Shown here piece after piece: positions 1 to 8,501 of a stretch of 64,000 nucleotides of DNA. The DNA comes from Nocardia sp. SYP-A9097 (GTDB lineage Bacteria; Actinomycetota; Actinomycetes; Mycobacteriales; Mycobacteriaceae): positions 1-64,000 of the forward strand of contig NZ_WJIC01000006.1 in NCBI RefSeq assembly GCF_009649815.1. Reading direction: 5' to 3'. Both the position numbers and the translations under genes were made by a program. Position 1 is the stretch's first letter; every line of letters starts with the position of its first letter. The notes under the pieces were generated by a model. It saw nothing but the letters and a program-made list of their open reading frames with translations. It was not told the origin of the DNA and made no database searches.

Positions 1-2938
1 ACCCCCACCGCCACCCCACAACCCCCCGGTGGTCGAGCAGACAGTGCTGCGTCAGCCCCCGGCCCCCGAGTCGCCGGCGCAGCAGAAGCCACCCATCGCC
101 GAGGAAGTGCCGCAGCCGAAGTCGCTCGTTGCCGAGGAAGTGCCGCGGCCGAAGTCGCCTGTCGCGGAGGAAGCGGTTGAGCCCAAGCCGCCCGTCGCCG
201 AGGCAGTGCTGCAGCCGAAGTCGCCGGTTTCCGAGGAAGCGATGCCGCCGAAGCAGCCGATTGCGGAGGAAGGGGTGCCGTCGAAGCCGGTTGCGGAGGC
301 GGTGTCGAAGCCGCCGGTGGTCGCTGAAGCGGTTGTGCTGGAGCCGGTAATCATCGCCGAAGCGGTTGGGCCGGAGGCGGATTCGCATGGTGCGATGCTG
401 TTCGAGGGCACTCTGCCCGAAGGCGGTGAACCGCTCTACCGGGGTGTGCCGAGGCTACTGCCGGACGGTTCGGTGAATCCCGCGTACACCGCCGCCCTGT
501 CCGGAGTGGTGACCCCGCGCGGCACCCTGGACCTGGACTACGAAGGCCACACCTCACACCTCGGCGAGCAGAGCGACTCCACCTCCTGGTCCCGAAACCG
601 TTCCACCGCAGGCGTCTTCGCCGGTAACGACGGCCTCATCCTGGAATGGCGCACCGGCCTCCCGCCCGCCGACGCCGCCTGGCGCTTCAAGCCGATCTAC
701 GACCTCGACGACGGCTTCTCCCAGGTCTTGATCCAAGGCACCCTCACCGGCGCCCGAGCCATCCGCTTCCTGCCCGACCTGCCCGCCCCCGCAACCTCCG
801 AAATCCCCACCGCCCACCCCGAATCCGGCCTACCCGCACGCCCCGTCACCCCGGCCACTCCCGCTCCGGTCACTCCGACACCGGTCGCCGAATCAGAGGC
901 TCCGCCCCACCGCGCCGAGCCGACGACCGACGATAAGGTCAACGGCGCGAACGAAATCGCCCTCCCCGGCGAGAAGGACGGCGCGAGCGCGTCCAACGAC
1001 ACCGACGGCACCGACGCGGCCGAGGATACGCAGCCGAACGCTTCCGGTTCGGGTCACGACTCCGGCTCGGGATCCGGCAGAGGCGGCCGGCACGGCGGTG
1101 ACGATATCGGCGACGACAGCGCCCACGGTGACGATGCCAGCGGCGATGACGCCCCCGGCGACGACGGAGACGCGTCGAACCTCGCCGCATCGGACCCGAA
1201 TGTCTTGAAGCCGAAGGGTTCGGACCCGGATAGCTCGGTTCCTGATAATTCGATTCCCGACAGTTCGGATCCGGCTTACACCGATCCTGACAGCTCGAAT
1301 CCGACCAGTACCGATCCTGACGGCTCGAATCCGATCGCCACCGATCCTGACGGTTCGGATCCGGTAGTTACTGATCCGGATGGTCCGGAACCGGTTGTTA
1401 CTGATCCTGATGGTTCGGATCCGGCGGGCACCGATTCTGATGGTCGGGATCCGGCGGGCACCGATCCTGATGGTCCGGATCCGACGGGGCTCGATCCTGA
1501 TGGTTCGGAACCGACAGGCACCGATCCTGACGGTCCGGAACCGGATGGCACTGATCCCGGCGACTCCGATCCGGATGCGCCGGATGCGGGAGATTCGGGG
1601 CGGCGTCGGTCCGAGTTGAATTGGGCGCATGTGCGGTCGCATGTGCCGCATGTGCCACATCAGGATCCGGACTACAACCTGCCCGATTACACACCGGAGC
1701 CGTCGCGGGAGCCGCACCCGTGGACTCCGCCGCCCGCGGACGATCAGCCGCAACCCGAGCCGCAACCGCAGCCGCAACCCCAGCCATATCCCCAGCCGCA
1801 GCCGGGCGGACCTGGTGGGCCGTCGATGCCGCATATGCCGGAGATGCCGCAGCCGTCGATGCCACCATTGCCGGAATCGCCACTGCCGCCGAATGTTCCG
1901 ACGCCGCCGGAGGGCTGGCCGCCGGGAATGGCTTGGCCGCCGACCATGCCGAATCCGCCCGCGGGTTGGCCGCCGGAATGCCCTTGGCCGCCGACTGATT
2001 CGTGGCCGCCGGGCGTACCCATGCCGGGATCGAGCTTGCCGAGTGCTTCGACGCCGTCGTATGGCCGGCCGGGTTCGTCTCAGCCGATGCCGTCGTACGA
2101 TTCGCCGGGTTCGACCGTGCCGTCACAGTCGATGCCGTCGCACTCGACGCCAGGTTCGCACGCGCCTGCCCAGTCGGCTCCGTCGAATGGCTTACCGCAG
2201 GCCTACGATCCGGCGGAGGCCGTGAACCGCCTGCTGGAGTCCCTCGGCGAACGCGCGAACCCGGGTGGTCCGGGTTCCGGCACCCCGGCTTTGACTCCGA
2301 TGCCGGGTGGTCCCGGATCACCGGGCGGATTCGCCCCGAACAGCGGCTGGCCCGAGGATTCCGATGCCCCGCGCGGCGGGATGTCGGGCGACCCCACCGC
2401 GAATGGTGCTGCGGCGGCGAATGGTTCGGGCAGCCCGATGGGCGGCGCGCCCGCGATGCCGCCGGGCAGTGCGGCCGCGAGCAATGGCGCGAAGGGCAAT
2501 GGCGGCCGTGGTGATCGCCGCTTCCCGCGCGCGGGTGGCGGTCCGGCGAAGAACGGGATGATCTATCTCCGTTCGCATTCCGGGTACGGTGAGTTCGCCA
2601 CGTTCGATCCGGCGACGGGTCTGCTGCAGTCGGCCCCGGTCGCGACGGGTGCGCTCGCGGGTGTGTACGGCGATATGGATGGCATCCAGGTGGTGTTCTA
2701 CCGCGCCCCGCAGGGTCTGGTGCTGCGGGTGGGGGAGCAGGCGATCGAGATCGACCAGTTGGGTGCGGAGGCCATATGGGAGCGCACCACCCAGGGTTTC
2801 ACCCGTTTCACGGTCTCCGCGGGTGGGCATGCGCAGTGTGAGCTGCGTTATCGCCCGGTGGGCGCGGACGCGGATCTGGGTCTGCTGATTCGCGATGTAC
2901 TGGGTGATCCGGTTCGCCGGATGGGGATTTTCGGGTGA
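1..2938 (+). CDS. Pro-rich, acidic-repeat ESX-region protein, 5' end outside window
   Basis: The frame is open to the left edge, so the true start probably lies upstream; the first in-window start codon is GTG at 29. Numbered from that GTG: residues 1-120 are PKxPVAEE-type repeats; about 123-255 form a compact domain with YRGV and STSWS motifs, faintly like an ADP-ribosyltransferase fold; about 395-515 are tandem acidic DPDGSDP-type repeats; about 545-840 are rich in Pro, Gln and Gly; and the last 120 residues form a second folded domain. No signal peptide or membrane segment is visible in the part present. Low-complexity linkers between small domains are common in exported actinobacterial toxins. 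I do not recognise the family; a toxin-like or ESX substrate role is inferred from architecture and neighbours. Confidence 0.75.
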   Translation, partial: PPPPPHNPPVVEQTVLRQPPAPESPAQQKPPIAEEVPQPKSLVAEEVPRPKSPVAEEAVEPKPPVAEAVLQPKSPVSEEAMPPKQPIAEEGVPSKPVAEAVSKPPVVAEAVVLEPVIIAEAVGPEADSHGAMLFEGTLPEGGEPLYRGVPRLLPDGSVNPAYTAALSGVVTPRGTLDLDYEGHTSHLGEQSDSTSWSRNRSTAGVFAGNDGLILEWRTGLPPADAAWRFKPIYDLDDGFSQVLIQGTLTGARAIRFLPDLPAPATSEIPTAHPESGLPARPVTPATPAPVTPTPVAESEAPPHRAEPTTDDKVNGANEIALPGEKDGASASNDTDGTDAAEDTQPNASGSGHDSGSGSGRGGRHGGDDIGDDSAHGDDASGDDAPGDDGDASNLAASDPNVLKPKGSDPDSSVPDNSIPDSSDPAYTDPDSSNPTSTDPDGSNPIATDPDGSDPVVTDPDGPEPVVTDPDGSDPAGTDSDGRDPAGTDPDGPDPTGLDPDGSEPTGTDPDGPEPDGTDPGDSDPDAPDAGDSGRRRSELNWAHVRSHVPHVPHQDPDYNLPDYTPEPSREPHPWTPPPADDQPQPEPQPQPQPQPYPQPQPGGPGGPSMPHMPEMPQPSMPPLPESPLPPNVPTPPEGWPPGMAWPPTMPNPPAGWPPECPWPPTDSWPPGVPMPGSSLPSASTPSYGRPGSSQPMPSYDSPGSTVPSQSMPSHSTPGSHAPAQSAPSNGLPQAYDPAEAVNRLLESLGERANPGGPGSGTPALTPMPGGPGSPGGFAPNSGWPEDSDAPRGGMSGDPTANGAAAANGSGSPMGGAPAMPPGSAAASNGAKGNGGRGDRRFPRAGGGPAKNGMIYLRSHSGYGEFATFDPATGLLQSAPVATGALAGVYGDMDGIQVVFYRAPQGLVLRVGEQAIEIDQLGAEAIWERTTQGFTRFTVSAGGHAQCELRYRPVGADADLGLLIRDVLGDPVRRMGIFG

Positions 2939-3040
2939 GCGACCGATTGCGAATTTGCCTGTTCGTCCGGTTCCGGCAACCGCCCGGTCGGCTCGAATAT
3001 GCGATGCTGAGGGTTGATTCCACGAACGAGGAGGACGGAC

Positions 3041-3310
3041 GTGCGCTACGGCGGCCACCCGAGCGACGAGCAGTTGCGGCGCAGCTTCGACACCATGCTG
3101 GAGCAGGTGCTGTCCGGCCGCGGCCTGCGCACCGAGACCGGACTCGATCTGCAGACCGTGCAGGCGCTGCGAGCGGTCGGAGCCGCCTTTCCGAATGCGT
3201 CGCAGGAGCTGATAGCGCAGGCCCGCAAGACCTTCGGCGGTCAGTTGGACGGCACCAACGCCGCCGCGCGGCGCGCCGAGATGGACCGCCTGCTCGCCGA
3301 GGACGAGTAG
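3041..3310 (+). CDS. Small helical hypothetical protein (89 aa)
   Basis: GTG at 3041 follows GAGGAGGA with good spacing; an upstream in-frame TTG at 3014 has no such site. The product is short, charged and probably all alpha-helical, with no Cys, no signal peptide and no membrane segment. It sits about 100 bases after the large repeat protein and 72 bases before the YezG-like gene on the same strand, so it may belong to the same transcription unit. I do not recognise the family. The size and helical character would fit a small chaperone or partner of a type VII substrate, but that is only inference. Confidence 0.65.
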   Translation: MRYGGHPSDEQLRRSFDTMLEQVLSGRGLRTETGLDLQTVQALRAVGAAFPNASQELIAQARKTFGGQLDGTNAAARRAEMDRLLAEDE

Positions 3311-3382
3311 CCGTTCCGCCGTGCTCGATCGTGGTCGGTGCGCCGCCGTTTCGAATGTGACCGTCGAGGAGACGATTTACGC

Positions 3383-4990
3383 GTGACCAGCAATCACGAC
3401 ACCGCTCAGGCCGAAGACGCAGCGCCGGACCGTGATCCGGAGCTGGACCTGCTCGCCCCGGTACTCGGCACCGATGACCCGAACCGTGAATCCGCCGGTG
3501 CGGCAGCGGGTTCCGGCGATTCCGCCGAATTCGCCTATGCGGCAATGGAATCCGCCCCCGATGTCGGCTTCAACCTGACTCCCGGCCCGGCCGATACCCC
3601 CGGCACCATGGATGTCGCCGATCAGGCCAGGGCGGTGGCGCACCGCATAGCCCAGGAGTTGATGGCGCTGGGCCCCGACGGCTGGGATCGCGTGCACGCG
3701 GCCTTCGCGCTGACGGTGACCGGCCAGCTGTCCCGCGTCACCTACGCCGATGATCAGCAGCGCCAGGTCCGGATCCTGCCCTCGCAAGAGGTGCTGAATC
3801 TGGTAGCCACGCATCGCGCGGTATCGGCCGAACTCGGCGACGGCCCCTGGTGGCGTTTCGAAATGACGGTGACCGCCGCCGGTGAGCTGGAGGTCGATCA
3901 CGACTACGGTGACGACCCGTTCCCGGACGACCAGCTCTTCGCACCCCAGGAGTATCTGGCCGATCTGGAGGCGCATCCGCGCGCGAGCCTGCCGACCTGG
4001 CTGGCCGCCTATGTGCACCATGGCAATCGGCAGGGCCGCACCCCGCAGCAGGCCGCCCTCGCCGCCCGCGCGGACCGTGAATCCGGGCTGCTGCCAACGG
4101 TTTCCGAGAACGACTTCCCGAATTTCGACCTGCTGTGGGCACGTTGGTCCGCGCTCGCGGCGGCCTTCGTCGCCATTCGCTCGGACTGGGGCCCGCGGGT
4201 CCTGCCGTCCTTCGGCTGGTTCGAGGGCTCGCGCCGCTCCGGCTCCTCGCTGTATGCCCTGCCGGGCGGTCGCGCGGTGCTCTCGGGCGGTGTCTGGAAT
4301 GCCCCGGAGCTCGATGCCGCCTACAACGGCCGGTTCGCGCTGCCGAACTTGTACGCGGGCGCACCGCGGTGGGTTGCCAACTCGGTCTTGAACTCTCGCG
4401 CCAGCGGCGGCCTGCTGACCTTCTGCTACTGGTGGGAGCGTGGCCGCTGGTATCGCGCCGACTCCCCGCGCGCCACCGAACTGGCCGCGGCCGTCCCCGG
4501 TATCTGGACCACCGGCACCGTCGCGGAGGTGATCTGCGGTCTCCTCGCCGACGACCCGTCCGATGCGTTGCGCGGCGCGGTCGCCGCCTATGTCGAGGCG
4601 GCCGAGCGCGGTGATGTCACCCATGCCCAGCTCGACGAAACCTTCGGTGACACAGCGGATCTGGATGGCGCGCACTATCAGCTCACGCTGTCGGGCGTGG
4701 CCCGTACCGGCCCGGAACCGCTGCCCGAGGCCGAGGCCGTCGCCGAGGTACTGCGCCATATCGACACCGCCGGCGTGGACACCGCCGGCTATCCGCTGGA
4801 TCAGCTTCGCGCGGAACGTCTTCCGGTCGGCTGGCTCATTTACGCCCCCGCCGAACGGGATGAAATCTCGGTCCAGCGGGCATTGTTCTACATAGCGGAC
4901 GACGGCGTCGTGGAGGCCGCGACCTCGGCCACCCCGCCGTCGGTCTACCTGCCCGGTTTCGAACAGCGCTTCCGTGCCAGGCACGCGTAA
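3383..4990 (+). CDS. YezG/DUF600-like two-domain protein (535 aa)
   Basis: GTG at 3383 is preceded by GAGGAGA; an in-frame start at 3338 lacks a site. Residues about 80-210 follow the YezG/DUF600 immunity-fold pattern: a GW motif in an early helix, a PWW strand, then a DYGDDPFPDDQLF segment and LPTWLAAYV. Residues about 255-535 form a second conserved domain with a YWW motif and an end of the type YIADDGVVEA. The minus-strand gene at 22997-24532 is a full-length paralogue. YezG proteins are known antitoxins or immunity proteins, but these are two to three times longer than single-domain members. The first gene sits beside ESX substrates, not directly after a toxin, so an accessory role is also possible. 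Confidence 0.7.
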   Translation: MTSNHDTAQAEDAAPDRDPELDLLAPVLGTDDPNRESAGAAAGSGDSAEFAYAAMESAPDVGFNLTPGPADTPGTMDVADQARAVAHRIAQELMALGPDGWDRVHAAFALTVTGQLSRVTYADDQQRQVRILPSQEVLNLVATHRAVSAELGDGPWWRFEMTVTAAGELEVDHDYGDDPFPDDQLFAPQEYLADLEAHPRASLPTWLAAYVHHGNRQGRTPQQAALAARADRESGLLPTVSENDFPNFDLLWARWSALAAAFVAIRSDWGPRVLPSFGWFEGSRRSGSSLYALPGGRAVLSGGVWNAPELDAAYNGRFALPNLYAGAPRWVANSVLNSRASGGLLTFCYWWERGRWYRADSPRATELAAAVPGIWTTGTVAEVICGLLADDPSDALRGAVAAYVEAAERGDVTHAQLDETFGDTADLDGAHYQLTLSGVARTGPEPLPEAEAVAEVLRHIDTAGVDTAGYPLDQLRAERLPVGWLIYAPAERDEISVQRALFYIADDGVVEAATSATPPSVYLPGFEQRFRARHA

Positions 4991-5068
4991 CGGAATCGTT
5001 CGAATGGGTGGCTGAATTGTACTGGTGCGCACTAGTGTTCGACGGACACGTGAGGGTAGGAGCGGGAC

Positions 5069-6868
5069 GTGGGTGACGACGACAATCCTTGGCTGGGGCT
5101 GGACCAGCAGGCGCGCGGGGGCACCCTGCATCTGGCCCCGGGGGTAGGGCAGGCGGCGTCCAAGCTCGCCGCCGATGTGGCGAACTCGCTGGGTATCGCG
5201 CTGACCTATCAGGCGCTGCTCACCGACCACAAGGGCTTCAGCGATAACAATCATCTGTCGCAGGTGCTGGCGCTCAAGGACCGTTTCAATGCGCAGGGCG
5301 GGCGCCTCGGCGACATCCTGAAGCGATACATCGACCTGGTCGAGGCCATGGCCGACACCATGATCGTGGCGGACCGGAACTACAGTGCGGCCGAAGAGGA
5401 TTCGAAGGCCATGTTCACCCGGTTCAAGAAGGAGTCCGCCATCCACCCGGCCTCGGGCACCCCGACGCTGGTGACCGGCACCAAAATCCCGGTGTGGAAC
5501 GATGATTCGACCCCGCTGCTGGACGGTAAGCACGGCAATCCGGACCTGGTGAAGATTTCCAGGGAGAAGGGGCATTACGACGCGATCGATCCCGAGGACC
5601 CCAAGGGCAAGGACCATATGTGGCTCCATCTCGCGGGTGCGGGGATGAACCCCCAGTTGGTGGCCGATATCGGTGGCACCTGGCTGACCGTGGCGGACAA
5701 GGTGGAGAAGAGCTTCGCCCATCTCGTCACGAAGCTGGACGACATCAAGGGGAGCTGGAGCGGTCAGGGCGGGGATGCGGCGCGCCGCGTCGCCGGGGAG
5801 TTCAAGACCGAGGCCGACGGCCTCACCGCCGATGTCCGCGCCATGGCGTCCAACCTGAACTACGTCTCGGGCTGGCTGGACCACACCAAGGCGCAGATGC
5901 CCAATGCGCCAACCGATTTCGACTACGACCACCCCGCGCGTGAGGAACGGATCCTCAATGCCGCACGGTTGGCCTTCCAGCGCTGGTACGTGACCGGCCT
6001 GATCGCCGCCGGTCCGGCCATTCCGAAGCTGGTCGACCCGCTGGCACAGCTGCCCGGCGTCGCACCGGTGAGCTATTCGTTCACGGGCGGCGGTCCCACG
6101 TCGACGAATCCGAATCAGTTCGCCTTCAAATCGGCGACGCCTCCGGCGGACGGGTTCAGCATGAGCAGGACCGATCCGAACAGCAAGAATCCGCAGAGCA
6201 TCGATCCGAGCAAGAACAACCCCGGCAATACCGATCCGGGCAAGAACGATCCGAACGGTACGCAGGGCAAGAACGATCCGAGCGGCACGCCGGGCAAGAA
6301 CGATCCGGGTAAGACCGATCCGAGTAAGACCGGCCCCAACTCGACGGACCCCAGCCAGAACAATAGTCAGAACACCAGTAACGGTACGTCGCAACAGAGT
6401 TCGAACGGATCCACGGACGCCTCGCAACTCACCAGTGCCCTGCAGGGCCTGACCTCGAATCAGGCCAAGACGAACGATCCCAGCTCAACCCTGGCCGGTA
6501 TCCCCAACCTGCTCAGCAATCTGAGCAAGGACCTCGCCAAGGGCGGCGGTCCGGGCGGCGGCGGTCCGGGCGTGAGTCCCGCGTCCGCGCCCAAGGAGCT
6601 CACCTCACGTCTGTTCCCGCGCGCCGCGCTCTCGGCGGAGATCGAGGGAGCGATTACGACGAGTGCGCGCGCCGGAATCGCCACGGCCGGTGCGTCTCCC
6701 ATGGGCGGCGGTATGGGCGGTTCCCCGATGGGCGGCGGTCATGGCGCGGGTGGTCAGGGTGGTCAGGGCAAGGAGCACAAGCGGCCCGAATTCCTGGACT
6801 CCACCGAATATCTGGAGGAGGCCATGGGAGCGGCCCCGATTGTGGCGAAACCCGTGGTGGAGGGCTGA
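5069..6868 (+). CDS. Large WXG-type ESX-associated protein A (599 aa)
   Basis: GTG at 5069 follows AGGAGCGGG. The N-terminal 300 residues are helical and include a WXG-like turn (SWSG near residue 229) in a helical hairpin. Residues about 360-470 are a low-complexity NDPSGTP/KTDPS-type linker. The C-terminus has Gly-rich PMGGG segments, then GKEHKRPEFLDSTEYLEEAM and a KPVVE end. The minus-strand gene at 40632-42578 has the same plan and the same kind of C-terminal tail. The next gene, an espG homologue, begins 5 bases after the stop. EspG normally chaperones PPE proteins, so this protein is a good candidate for an atypical EspG client and ESX substrate (inference). Confidence 0.75.
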   Translation: MGDDDNPWLGLDQQARGGTLHLAPGVGQAASKLAADVANSLGIALTYQALLTDHKGFSDNNHLSQVLALKDRFNAQGGRLGDILKRYIDLVEAMADTMIVADRNYSAAEEDSKAMFTRFKKESAIHPASGTPTLVTGTKIPVWNDDSTPLLDGKHGNPDLVKISREKGHYDAIDPEDPKGKDHMWLHLAGAGMNPQLVADIGGTWLTVADKVEKSFAHLVTKLDDIKGSWSGQGGDAARRVAGEFKTEADGLTADVRAMASNLNYVSGWLDHTKAQMPNAPTDFDYDHPAREERILNAARLAFQRWYVTGLIAAGPAIPKLVDPLAQLPGVAPVSYSFTGGGPTSTNPNQFAFKSATPPADGFSMSRTDPNSKNPQSIDPSKNNPGNTDPGKNDPNGTQGKNDPSGTPGKNDPGKTDPSKTGPNSTDPSQNNSQNTSNGTSQQSSNGSTDASQLTSALQGLTSNQAKTNDPSSTLAGIPNLLSNLSKDLAKGGGPGGGGPGVSPASAPKELTSRLFPRAALSAEIEGAITTSARAGIATAGASPMGGGMGGSPMGGGHGAGGQGGQGKEHKRPEFLDSTEYLEEAMGAAPIVAKPVVEG

Positions 6869-6873
6869 GTTCG

Positions 6874-7650
6874 GTGCTTCGATCCTGGTCTTTCACGGAT
6901 CTGGAATTCCTGGCGCTGTGGGAGGAGCGCGGTGTGGAGTTCCTGCCCGAGCCGCTCATGTTCTCCAGTCGGACCCAGTGGTGGAGCGAGCATCTGGACG
7001 AGATGGCCCGCACCCGGGACGGTCTGCGCGAGCGCGAGCCCGAATGGCAGGACATCTTCGACACGCTGTCGCTGCCCGATGTCCGGGTGGAGATGCGCGG
7101 CCGGGACGGTCGTGACGCCGCCGATCCCAAGGGCAGCATCCGCCTGCTCGGTGCGCGCCGCGGCGATGTCGGCTACCTGGTCGTGCAGCAGCCCGGTGAA
7201 ACCGTCAGCCACAGTGCGGGTTTCGATGTCATCGCGTGTGATGCGGGGAGGCTGGCGGCCGAGATGATGGCGGTGCTCCCGGAGACCGCGCCGGGCCGTG
7301 GCGGAGAGCTCGTGCTGGCCGAACCGGCCGATATCGAGGAGCACGATTACGGTTTCGGCCTGTCCCCGGCGCACGAGACCATGGACGGCACGGTCATCGA
7401 TCGCGCGGCCGATTTCCTGTCGGCCCCGGTGATGAGCCGCGGCTGGATCGAAGTGGTGCAGGGGTATTCGCGGTTCGGCCCGCGCGGAATCACCCGGCAT
7501 CGGCTGGAGTGGCGGGACTTGGCCGACGACGGCCGCTATGTGGTCACCGGTGACCATCCGCGGGTGGCGGCCCCCGCCGATCTACGCCGGATGGTGGCGA
7601 CGGTGGAGACTCGGATCGCCGAGGTCCTCGTGGCAATCGAGGACGAATGA
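6874..7650 (+). CDS. espG: EspG-family ESX chaperone (258 aa)
   Basis: The protein has EspG length and plan: a short start of the type MLRSWSFTDLEFLALWEE, a central segment on variable ESX antigens, and a C-terminal RFGPRGITRHRLEWRDLADDGRYVV motif that is nearly identical in the homologue at 39859-40635. EspG proteins are cytosolic chaperones that bind the tip of PPE partners and keep them soluble for ESX export. Here the neighbour upstream is a large WXG-type protein, with no PPE gene adjacent. GTG at 6874 is 5 bases after the previous stop, and the stop overlaps a possible ATG of the next gene, which suggests translational coupling. Confidence 0.85.
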   Translation: MLRSWSFTDLEFLALWEERGVEFLPEPLMFSSRTQWWSEHLDEMARTRDGLREREPEWQDIFDTLSLPDVRVEMRGRDGRDAADPKGSIRLLGARRGDVGYLVVQQPGETVSHSAGFDVIACDAGRLAAEMMAVLPETAPGRGGELVLAEPADIEEHDYGFGLSPAHETMDGTVIDRAADFLSAPVMSRGWIEVVQGYSRFGPRGITRHRLEWRDLADDGRYVVTGDHPRVAAPADLRRMVATVETRIAEVLVAIEDE

Positions 7651-7673
7651 CCAGCGAAAAGGAGGGTGCGCCA

Positions 7674-8018
7674 ATGCAACTGGACGAAGTACCGTTTCCG
7701 ACCGAGTTCACGCTCGCGTCGCGGAGCGGTGCGGTGGTCGTATGCACCACCGAGCAGGGTCTGCCGCTCGGTGTGAGCGTGGAGCGCGATCAACTGCGCG
7801 GTGATCCTTCGGCCTTGGCCGCGGAGGTCTTGCGCCTGTGTAAACAATCCGCCGCCCGCGCCGGATTGCAGCGGCGTGAGCAATTGCGCGCCGCCGGACT
7901 GGCTCCGGAGCTGCTGGCACTCACCGGATTGCCCACGGCGGCCGAGGTGACGCGTCAGGAAATCGTGGAGGAGCAGGACTTCGACACCGAGCCGGAGAGC
8001 TGGCTGAGGCCCATTTGA
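7674..8018 (+). CDS. YbaB-like small ESX-associated protein (114 aa)
   Basis: ATG at 7674 has a strong AAAAGGAGG site 8 bases upstream. An in-frame ATG at 7647 overlapping the espG stop is possible, but its site is weaker. The protein has a short beta-rich N-terminus with TEQGLPLGVSVE, then an amphipathic helix with AAEVLRLCKQSAARAGLQRR, and ends in EEQDFDTEPESWLR. The gene at 44221-44586 encodes a close paralogue with the same ending. The size and sheet-plus-helix pattern suggest the YbaB/EbfC fold often found in ESX loci; that assignment is by pattern only. It lies directly downstream of espG, so it probably serves the same substrate set. Confidence 0.7.
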   Translation: MQLDEVPFPTEFTLASRSGAVVVCTTEQGLPLGVSVERDQLRGDPSALAAEVLRLCKQSAARAGLQRREQLRAAGLAPELLALTGLPTAAEVTRQEIVEEQDFDTEPESWLRPI

Positions 8019-8039
8019 GCGCTGCGAAAGCCGCAGCGC
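8019..8039 (+). terminator. Hairpin directly after the espG/YbaB-like unit
   Basis: Immediately after the TGA there is a perfect 8-bp stem, GCGCTGCG/CGCAGCGC, with a 5-base AAAGC loop. No U-run follows, as is usual for high-GC actinobacteria. It separates the YbaB-like gene from the EspC-like gene, which has a 165-base upstream gap and probably its own promoter. Confidence 0.5.
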
Positions 8040-8183
8040 GGCAACCCGATCCGAGTCGCGGGATTACCCGCAGCTCACCTGCCGTTAACCGGGCACGCCG
8101 GAAGTTCGCACAGACTTTGATATACCGGCCGAATCTCCGCTCTGTATAGTTCATTTCGAGTTGATCTTCCTGATGGGAGTCTC

Positions 8184-8501
8184 ATGAGCAACCTCGCTGC
8201 CAACCCGGACGCGATTCGCCACTACGGCGATGTCTCCGCCGCCATGGCATCCACCATCGCCGGTGCCGCCGCCGCCGACCAGGGGGCCACGCTGGCGGCC
8301 ATCGTCCCGGTCTTCGGTCTGATCGGGCAGGAATTCCTGCTGAGTTTCGCGGGCGCACAGGGCAATCACTTCGCCTCGACCGCCGACCTCGCCGCCGTGC
8401 ACGCCGGAACCGCGATCACCGCGCACGAGGCCGCCGCGGCTTACGATGCGGTCGAATCACACTCCAGCGTGGACTTCCTCTCGCTGACGCAGGAGCTATG
8501 A
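8184..8501 (+). CDS. EspC-like type VII secretion target (105 aa)
   Basis: The protein is a short helical hairpin with a DUF2580/EspC-type pattern, including FGLIGQEFLLSFAGAQGNHF and a C-terminal YDAVE, which fits the YxxxD/E general ESX export signal. The homologue at 45009-45320 shares the core and has YSTTE at the same place. In Mycobacterium tuberculosis, EspC is secreted together with EspA; here too an EspA-like gene follows, overlapping by 4 bases. ATG at 8184 gives the conserved start. A candidate -10 (TATAGT, 8145-8150) lies upstream, but I could not pair it with a good -35. Confidence 0.8.
   Translation: MSNLAANPDAIRHYGDVSAAMASTIAGAAAADQGATLAAIVPVFGLIGQEFLLSFAGAQGNHFASTADLAAVHAGTAITAHEAAAAYDAVESHSSVDFLSLTQEL

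Noticed and set aside
1200..1580. Regularly spaced repeats that could be mistaken for a CRISPR array
   Set aside because: The units are in-frame DPDGSDP codons without unique spacers; they are protein repeats.
3377..6427. Minus-strand open frame of over 1000 codons
   Set aside because: It runs opposite to the YezG-like and WXG-type genes, which have ribosome sites and paralogues; its Arg/Gly-rich translation is a GC-rich shadow with no domain.
8117..8150. TTGATA ... TATAGT as a sigma-70 type promoter before the EspC-like gene
   Set aside because: The spacing between the hexamers is 22 bases, too long for a standard promoter; only the -10-like part is mentioned.
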